From: Candidatus Iainarchaeum sp.
GTDB lineage: Archaea; Iainarchaeota; Iainarchaeia; Iainarchaeales; Iainarchaeaceae
Assembly (NCBI GenBank): GCA_013331625.1
Contig: DUGC01000043.1
Location: forward strand, 1-10,255
Reading direction: 5' to 3'
DNA length: 10,255 bases
Below are positions 6,243 to 10,255 of this stretch, in pieces (position 1 is the stretch's first letter; each line of letters opens with the position of its first letter). Both the position numbers and the translations under genes were made by a program. The notes under the pieces were generated by a model, which ran no database searches, had not been told where the DNA came from, and saw only the letters and a list, made by a program, of their open reading frames with translations.

Positions 6243-6327
6243 CGGCAGTTAAGAGAAACGCTTTCCGCTTATTTTCGGAATATGCAATTATTCCAAAACA
6301 GGCAATTGCCCCGTTTCACCCGTATCC

Positions 6328-6335
6328 TTTAAATT
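6328..6335 (+). promoter_or_regulatory. TATA box of the decayed HAD gene
   Basis: TTTAAATT is centred about 27 bp before ATG 6358, the spacing expected for a leaderless archaeal mRNA. The promoter appears intact although the gene behind it is broken. Confidence 0.45.
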
Positions 6336-6357
6336 CACGGATTGTCTGTTCGGTGCA

Positions 6358-6655
6358 ATGCAGAGCAGGAATATCCACGGCGTGATATTTGACCTTGACG
6401 GAACGCTCATCAACTCCATCATCTATATACCATTTTCAGGCGTTTCGGGGCCCTTCCTGCAGCATAAGGATTCTAAATTCCCAAAGCAAGGATGATAAAG
6501 CTCATGGGGATGAGCCCCCTTGATATCTTACGGCGCCTTGAGAAGGTAAAAAAACCAGGGATGAGGCTTGCGGACCTTCGCTAGGAGAGGCATATTACCA
6601 GTTCAAGATGATCGGGGAAAAAAGCAATCAGGCAGATCAGCGAACTGCCAATGGC
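6358..6655 (+). pseudogene. Decayed HAD-superfamily hydrolase, 5' fragment
   Basis: ATG 6358 opens a frame with GVIFDLDGTLINS, the DxDGT nucleophile motif of HAD phosphatases (phosphoglycolate phosphatase-like). The frame ends at TGA 6493-6495. Overlapping it in another frame, ARMIKLMGMSPLDILRRLE (from 6486) resembles the cap-region segment of the same family, and that frame ends at TAG 6582-6584. Traces such as EAYYQFKMIGEK follow in a third frame, and AIRQISELPMA in another. The later HAD motifs (Thr/Ser, Lys, GDxxxD) are absent before the next gene at 6674. So this is the front third of a gene broken by at least two frame changes and a 3' deletion. Confidence 0.7.
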
Positions 6656-6673
6656 GTGCAGGGCACAGGCCCA

Positions 6674-6967
6674 TTACATTTCAAATGCGATTCCGCCAAA
6701 GCGGGCTGCAATGAGGTTATAGATGAATGCAAAAATCGCTGAAAAAATGAACCCTAAAATGCCATAAAAAACTGGCAGCACAATAATGGCCCCTATCCCA
6801 AACACAATGCCGCTGCCTGCAGCATCAATCCCGACAGCCCCTGCAAAGGCACTTGCCAGCACCGAAAAAAAGGCCACCAAAAGGCCTATCAAAAATCCCA
6901 AGAAGGCATAAATGAGGCCAACTACCCTTGCAACAGACATTACATCAAGGTGCTTGATTTCAGGCAT
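6674..6967 (-). CDS. Small membrane protein, DUF3566-like
   Basis: This 97-residue protein is strongly hydrophobic from residue 12 to 90, with Ala, Gly, Phe and Ile rich helices. One long or two short helices lie about 12-45 and another pair about 52-88. The start MPEIKHLDVMSVARVVGLIYAF resembles small archaeal membrane proteins whose N-terminus reads roughly K-x-x-D-xMS-x-xK/R-x-x-G-x-xYA. I would group it with DUF3566-like proteins, with limited confidence. The function is unknown. AATAAAAAAA (6989-6998; TATA-like on the minus strand) lies about 26 bp upstream, which supports this start. It is transcribed away from the gene at 7167. Confidence 0.8.
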   Translation of the reverse strand: MPEIKHLDVMSVARVVGLIYAFLGFLIGLLVAFFSVLASAFAGAVGIDAAGSGIVFGIGAIIVLPVFYGILGFIFSAIFAFIYNLIAARFGGIAFEM

Positions 6968-6988
6968 ATGAAAATATGGAGCAAACCC

Positions 6989-6998
6989 AATAAAAAAA
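6989..6998 (-). promoter_or_regulatory. TATA box of the small membrane protein gene
   Basis: The minus strand reads TTTTTTTATT, centred about 26 bp before the start at 6967. Confidence 0.4.
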
Positions 6999-7134
6999 GG
7001 TTGAAGGGTTCAGCAGGTTTGTGTGCAGCTTTTTGGCAAAAGACGGAAAATGCCATTGATTATTTGATTTATTTCTGGCCTCGCCAGGGCATTTTTGCAA
7101 GGGGCGCTAAACATAGGCCGCTTGGCAGCATCAG

Positions 7135-7143
7135 CTTATTTAA
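7135..7143 (+). promoter_or_regulatory. TATA box of the 7167 gene
   Basis: CTTATTTAA is centred about 27 bp before ATG 7167 and only about 21 bp before ATG 7161. It therefore favours the second of two in-frame Met codons as the leaderless start. Confidence 0.5.
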
Positions 7144-7166
7144 GGGGAAACTGCATAATAATGGGC

Positions 7167-7760
7167 ATGAGCGGGGAGATATCCAAAAGCCAGTTCGAAC
7201 AGGCAGAAAAGGAGATCATTAAAGAAGAGGAGCGCAAGGAACTTTTGGCAAAAAGCGAAATCAGCCTCATCATAGATACTTACGACGACATATTCTCAGA
7301 TTTTGACCCGCGCCCTTTTTCACACCGCACAATCTCGGATGACTTTCTTGAAGCTGCACGAAAAGCCCTGAGGGGAGTGAGGGAAGGCACGATTGAGCTG
7401 CGGTTCATGATACCAAAAATAGAAAGGGTGCCTGAGCAGGAAGTGCTGATAAAAAAGAGGCTGCACGAGCACTTCCGCAAGCATGCGCTTATCCTTGAGG
7501 ACGCAAAGAGGAAAACAATTTGGGACGGGGCAAAAGTTGCGGTAGTGGGGTTTGTGATACTTCTTTGCGCAACATACATTGTCTCACTTGAGCTTGAGGG
7601 GATATTCTACAGCCTTCTCCTTGTCATCCTCGAGCCTAGCGGCTGGTTTACCGCATGGAGCGGCATGGAAACAATAGTTTACACATCAAAAGATAAGGAT
7701 GCGGAAATAGGCTTCTATAACAGGATGAGCCGATCGGAAATAATATTCAATGAATATTAA
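7167..7760 (+). CDS. Conserved membrane protein with SYDDIFSDFDPRP-like motif
   Basis: This protein has 197 residues from ATG 7167; ATG 7161 is a close alternative, and the longer frame from 7095 would run across the promoter. ISLIIDTYDDIFSDFDPRPFSHRTISDDFL near residue 29 matches a conserved but uncharacterised bacterial and archaeal family that I recall with DSYDDIFSDFDPRPYS. The middle, about 55-120, is a charged soluble region with a basic helical end (IKKRLHEHFRKHALILEDAKRK). Two hydrophobic segments follow, near 123-142 (VAVVGFVILLCATYIVSL) and 144-165 (LEGIFYSLLLVILEPSGWF). The short tail ends MSRSEIIFNEY. No enzymatic motif is known to me, and the acidic-aromatic block could bind a metal or nucleotide. 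It converges on the small minus-strand gene at 7830. Confidence 0.82.
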   Translation: MSGEISKSQFEQAEKEIIKEEERKELLAKSEISLIIDTYDDIFSDFDPRPFSHRTISDDFLEAARKALRGVREGTIELRFMIPKIERVPEQEVLIKKRLHEHFRKHALILEDAKRKTIWDGAKVAVVGFVILLCATYIVSLELEGIFYSLLLVILEPSGWFTAWSGMETIVYTSKDKDAEIGFYNRMSRSEIIFNEY

Positions 7761-7829
7761 GCGGGAAAAAATTTATAAGAAACAGGAAATACAGGGGCAG
7801 GCACTACCCGCCCCAAGGGGCATAAAATT

Positions 7830-7961
7830 TCACTTCTTCTTTTTCTTCTTTGATTTTGCGGCAGGCTTATTTGGCGCCTTGTGCTCCGTCTTGCCTTCCT
7901 TCTCAAGCTTTAGGCCAAGCCTCTCGAGCACCTTGCCGATTTTACCAAGATTCAACACCAT
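7830..7961 (-). CDS. Small lysine-rich protein, 43 residues
   Basis: The minus strand encodes MVLNLGKIGKVLERLGLKLE followed by a hydrophilic stretch and a run of lysines to the stop at 7830-7832. The first 20 residues form an amphipathic helix pattern, and the C-terminal half is disordered and very basic. Support for expression is good. AGAGGTGA (7968-7975 on the plus strand, reversed) is a strong Shine-Dalgarno with 6-nt spacing, and TTTATATAT (8011-8019) is an excellent TATA box about 27 bp before the implied mRNA start. Unlike most genes here it would have a leader. A nucleic-acid or ribosome-binding role is a guess from the charge; I do not recognise the family. It is too short for usual gene calls. 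Confidence 0.7.
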   Translation of the reverse strand: MVLNLGKIGKVLERLGLKLEKEGKTEHKAPNKPAAKSKKKKKK

Positions 7962-7967
7962 TCCTTT

Positions 7968-7975
7968 TCACCTCT
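7968..7975 (-). promoter_or_regulatory. Strong Shine-Dalgarno of the small basic gene
   Basis: The minus strand reads AGAGGTGA, complementary to the archaeal 16S 3' end, 6 nt before the ATG at 7961. It decides this start and strand. Confidence 0.65.
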
Positions 7976-8010
7976 GAAAGCATCTGGCTTCTTATGTAGT
8001 GATTTTACCC

Positions 8011-8019
8011 ATATATAAA
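8011..8019 (-). promoter_or_regulatory. TATA box of the small basic gene
   Basis: The minus strand reads TTTATATAT, close to the archaeal consensus. Transcription would start near 7988, giving a leader of about 27 nt that contains the Shine-Dalgarno. The box is back to back with the weaker plus-strand element at 8028-8034. Confidence 0.65.
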
Positions 8020-8027
8020 GGTAATGG

Positions 8028-8034
8028 TTAAAAA
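8028..8034 (+). promoter_or_regulatory. Weak TATA-like element of the 8056 gene
   Basis: TTAAAAA is centred about 25 bp before ATG 8056. Together with 8011-8019 it makes a compact divergent promoter region. Confidence 0.35.
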
Positions 8035-8055
8035 GGCCCAAGCGGTACTCTTAGC

Positions 8056-8616
8056 ATGAAGATGAACGAAAAGGGCTTTTTGAAGATGCCTTTTTTTGGG
8101 GCGCGAAGAAGGCAGCAGCCTGCACATGCAAGCTCCCCTGCGCAGGGGCAATCCACAGATCACGCGCAGCCACGCCAGATTGAGCCGAGTGCAAGATATG
8201 GATTTTCACAAGGGGGGGTTGAGGTCCGCGGAAGGCTGGTGCGGGAACGCCGCGAGCACATCGGCCGCGAGCAGGAACTTGCCCAAGTACAGCAGATGCT
8301 ACGTTTCCGGCCCATGGATAATGAGGCGGTGCACAGGCTGCCTGTACACCTGAGGGAGGAACATACTACCAAAATGCTCTTTCTTGATTCACTTGCCAGA
8401 GGCGAAGTGAGGGATTTTAGGGATTTTGAGCTATGGCTGACCAATTACCTTACACAAGCCAAGATGAATGGCGCCCCGATTAATAATCCGCAACTTGCGG
8501 CAAAAGAGGCGGTGAGGAAGCTTGCAAGGCCTTTCAACCCCGAGCAAAGGAAAAAGCTGCAGCTCTACTTTGATAATCTCGGCATGATAGGGCGCGGTGG
8601 CGACCCGCACGATTGA
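8056..8616 (+). CDS. Unrecognised, partly disordered 186-residue protein
   Basis: I do not recognise this family. Residues about 12-60 are rich in Gln, Arg, Ala, Pro and Ser (ARRRQQPAHASSPAQGQ) and look disordered. Residues about 60-90 (GRLVRERREHIGREQELAQVQQML) are charged and helical. The remainder contains a compact, probably helical domain (LFLDSLARGEVRDFRDFELWL through PFNPEQRKKLQLYFDNLGMI). There is no membrane segment or metal motif. ATG 8056 fits the TATA-like spacing; ATG 8062 (MNEKGFLK) is an alternative. The codon pattern resembles the neighbouring core genes. It lies before uL16 on the same strand, but uL16 has its own promoter elements. Confidence 0.75.
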   Translation: MKMNEKGFLKMPFFGARRRQQPAHASSPAQGQSTDHAQPRQIEPSARYGFSQGGVEVRGRLVRERREHIGREQELAQVQQMLRFRPMDNEAVHRLPVHLREEHTTKMLFLDSLARGEVRDFRDFELWLTNYLTQAKMNGAPINNPQLAAKEAVRKLARPFNPEQRKKLQLYFDNLGMIGRGGDPHD

Positions 8617-8639
8617 GCAGATCAAAAGCGGACAAGCAA

Positions 8640-8649
8640 GCTTTTTAAA
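8640..8649 (+). promoter_or_regulatory. Upstream TATA-like box before uL16
   Basis: CTTTTTAAAT lies about 75-80 bp before the uL16 start. If used, transcription would begin near 8671 and give a leader of about 50 nt, in tandem with the proximal box at 8692-8700. Confidence 0.4.
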
Positions 8650-8691
8650 TGATTCGAGAGCAAGATATGTGGGTAAAAGAGCTGGATTAAG

Positions 8692-8700
8692 CTTATTTTA
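8692..8700 (+). promoter_or_regulatory. Proximal TATA box of uL16
   Basis: CTTATTTTA is centred about 25 bp before ATG 8721, the leaderless spacing. It supports that start over GTG 8712. TTTTAAA at 8705 is too close to the start to act as the box. Confidence 0.5.
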
Positions 8701-8720
8701 CGGCTTTTAAAGTGGTTTTT

Positions 8721-9437
8721 ATGGGTTTAAGACCAGGACATTGCTACAATACCACTAAAGACCGGCCTTATACAAGGCATGCGGTCAACGTACATAAGCG
8801 TAACTACATCGGGGCAGTCCCGGGCCTTAAAACAAGGCAGTGGAACATGGGCGATGGGCAAAAGCAGTTTGATACCATTGTCGACCTTAAGGTAGGATGC
8901 GGCCCTAGGGGAGCGCAGCTTCGTGACAATGCAATAGAGAGTTCAAGGCTCATGATAAACAGGACTCTTATAAAAAGGGTCGGAAAGGAAGGCTTTTTCT
9001 TAAAACTCAGGGTATACCCGCACCATATACTTCGTGAAAACAAGCAGGCACAGGGCGCGCACGCAGACAGGATACAAAAAGGAATGAGCCATGCGTTCGG
9101 AAAGACTATAGGGCGGGCGGCAAGGATACGCGACGGGCAGGTTATTTTTTCAGCGCTTGTGATGGATGCTGACAAGGACAAGGCGGTTGAGAGCCTTATG
9201 AGGGCAGCTTCGAGGTTCCCGTGCCCGGTCACGACAAGGATAGGAAAGGATGTTGAAAGCATTGGCACAAAGCCAAAGAAGACACGCGACCTTGTAAAGG
9301 AAGAAGAGGAAGCAAAGGCCAAGGCCGCAGAAGGGGCACTTGCAGCAGCGGAAGGGGAAGCAGCAAAGGAAGGGGAAGCAGCAGGCGCAGCAAAGCCGGA
9401 AGCAAAAGCTGCAGAAAAGAAGGAAGCAAAGAAATAA
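8721..9437 (+). CDS. rpl10e: 50S ribosomal protein uL16 (archaeal L10e)
   Basis: This 238-residue protein is a large-subunit ribosomal protein near the tRNA sites and the peptidyl-transferase region. The start MGLRPGHCYNTTKDRPYTR and the segment LRVYPHHILRENKQAQGAHADRIQKGMSHAFGKTIGRAARIRDGQ are diagnostic of archaeal L10e. ATG 8721 is chosen because family members begin at this MxLRP motif, although the frame is open back to GTG 8712. The family is usually about 170-180 residues. Here about 45-50 residues of Ala, Glu and Lys (from about residue 192, LVKEEEEAKAKAAEG onward) are added, a low-complexity tail. Dph2 follows after 80 bp with its own promoter-like box. Confidence 0.97.
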   Translation: MGLRPGHCYNTTKDRPYTRHAVNVHKRNYIGAVPGLKTRQWNMGDGQKQFDTIVDLKVGCGPRGAQLRDNAIESSRLMINRTLIKRVGKEGFFLKLRVYPHHILRENKQAQGAHADRIQKGMSHAFGKTIGRAARIRDGQVIFSALVMDADKDKAVESLMRAASRFPCPVTTRIGKDVESIGTKPKKTRDLVKEEEEAKAKAAEGALAAAEGEAAKEGEAAGAAKPEAKAAEKKEAKK

Positions 9438-9464
9438 TTATGCCAACAATCCCCCTTCAACTAC

Positions 9465-9472
9465 TTTTATAC
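9465..9472 (+). promoter_or_regulatory. TATA box of dph2
   Basis: TTTTATAC would place the mRNA start near 9494-9495. That gives a leader of about 23 nt holding GGGGTG (9506-9511), a Shine-Dalgarno-like sequence before ATG 9518. Confidence 0.5.
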
Positions 9473-9517
9473 AAATTTCTTAGCTGTTTTTAATGGATAT
9501 CTTGTGGGGTGCAGGGC

Positions 9518-10255
9518 ATGCCGGAACTGAAAGTTGAACTTGAAGAGGCCAAAAAATTCCTTTCACAAAGGGAATCCAAAACCGTGATCGTGCAGATACC
9601 TGAGGGGCTAAAGGCACAGGCCACCAAAATAATTGATGGGCTTTCAAAATCTGCAGAAAATGTTTTCGTGAAAATGGACCCTTGCTATGGCGCATGCGAC
9701 TTGCCGCTGCATGACATGCAGGCCCTCAATGCGGATTGCATAATACACATCGGCCACGGGCCGATCCATAAGCACAAGGACATACTCTACCTGCCATGCT
9801 ACTATGGCCTAACAGAAGCAGAAATCGCAAAGGCTGCTGAAACAATCGCAAAAGAGCTTGGGAAAAGGAAAATTACTTCAATCGCGCTTGTTTCAAATGT
9901 ACAGTACAGCAAGGCTTTGCCCGAACTCAAAAAAGCCCTCTTTGCCCTCAATATCAACTCATTTATCGGCGAAGGGAGCAGCAGGATCGCTACCGCAGGG
10001 CAGATACTCGGATGCAACTACACAGTGGTTGAATCCATACAGGTTTCAGTGCAGGCAAGCGTGTACTTTGGCGATGGCTATTTCCACCCATTGGGCCTTG
10101 TGTTCAGCACCGCAAAGCCGGTATTTGTGATGAATCCCCTTCACGGGACAATTGAGGAGATTTCTGAAAAAAACAAGGATAAGCTCATGAGGAGAAGGTT
10201 TGCGGCAATTGCAGCCGCGTCGCAGGCAAAATCATTTGGCATAATTGTTTCCATA
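9518..10255 (+). CDS. dph2: Diphthamide synthase Dph2, 3' end outside window
   Basis: The first 246 residues are present and the frame is open at the window edge. Archaeal Dph2 is a [4Fe-4S] enzyme that cleaves SAM and moves the 3-amino-3-carboxypropyl group to a histidine of elongation factor 2, the first step of diphthamide formation. Residues 54-62 read DPCYGACDL and about 165 reads GCNY. C56 and C166 correspond to the first two of the three cluster cysteines (Cys59 and Cys163 in Pyrococcus horikoshii Dph2). The third should lie beyond the window. VQIPEGLKAQA and HIGHGPIHKH are also family segments. ATG 9518 is preferred because of GGGGTG upstream; GTG 9509 is possible. With uL16 next door, this is a translation-related neighbourhood. 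Confidence 0.96.
   Translation, partial: MPELKVELEEAKKFLSQRESKTVIVQIPEGLKAQATKIIDGLSKSAENVFVKMDPCYGACDLPLHDMQALNADCIIHIGHGPIHKHKDILYLPCYYGLTEAEIAKAAETIAKELGKRKITSIALVSNVQYSKALPELKKALFALNINSFIGEGSSRIATAGQILGCNYTVVESIQVSVQASVYFGDGYFHPLGLVFSTAKPVFVMNPLHGTIEEISEKNKDKLMRRRFAAIAAASQAKSFGIIVSI

Noticed and set aside
6203..6385. Forward frame of 60 codons between the VOC gene and the HAD remnant
   Set aside because: It begins inside the VOC promoter, contains the orphan TATA box and shows no coding character.
7750..7977. Forward frame of 75 codons after the 7167 gene
   Set aside because: It is the antisense shadow of the small lysine-rich gene: its Phe-rich run is the complement of the Lys codons. 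The minus strand has far better start signals.
8804..9460. Minus-strand frame of 218 codons
   Set aside because: It lies opposite uL16, and its Ala/Ser-rich sequence is the complement of the real gene.

Overview
The window reads as chromosome of an archaeon, probably a small-genome DPANN-type lineage; Micrarchaeota/Diapherotrites-like is a guess. The right end carries archaeal ribosomal protein uL16 (L10e) and the diphthamide enzyme Dph2. Most genes have an archaeal TATA-like box centred about 25-28 bp before the start codon, so most mRNAs look leaderless. Only a few starts (1110, 1491, 9518 and the reverse-strand start at 7961) have Shine-Dalgarno-like sequences instead. No rRNA, tRNA, CRISPR array, transposase or integrase was seen.

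Left part, 1-4080: an AT-richer accessory block built around three different Fic-fold enzymes. First comes an operator-rich promoter, with four copies of TTAGGTAGA in perfect overall dyad symmetry. It drives a Fic protein (143-1105), an unrecognised 122-residue protein (1110-1478) and a Doc-type Fic protein (1491-1973), all in one direction. A second promoter has a different dyad (GTTACTCAT/ATGAGTAAC) around its TATA box. It drives a second full-length Fic protein (2182-3129) that overlaps a glycine N-methyltransferase-like SAM methyltransferase by an ATGA junction. The methyltransferase frame is broken at a run of eight T. The Fic-methyltransferase pair lies between two copies of a 22-bp sequence (2101-2122 and 4058-4079, 21 of 22 identical). 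The layout suggests stress, toxin-antitoxin or defence-type modules, each controlled at its own TATA box, but no cognate regulator is visible in the window.

Middle part, 4150-6967: an ABC-F ATPase converges on a VOC/glyoxalase-fold protein of bacterial type on the minus strand. After these lie an orphan promoter-like site, a decayed HAD-hydrolase 5' fragment and a small two-to-three-helix membrane protein on the minus strand.

Right part, 7167-10255: a conserved membrane protein with an IDTYDDIFSDFDPRPFS block; an easily missed 43-residue lysine-rich protein on the minus strand; an unrecognised partly disordered protein; uL16 with a long Ala/Glu/Lys-rich tail; and the N-terminal 246 residues of Dph2, cut by the window end. 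This part looks like ordinary core chromosome, so the unusual biology is concentrated in the first 4 kb.
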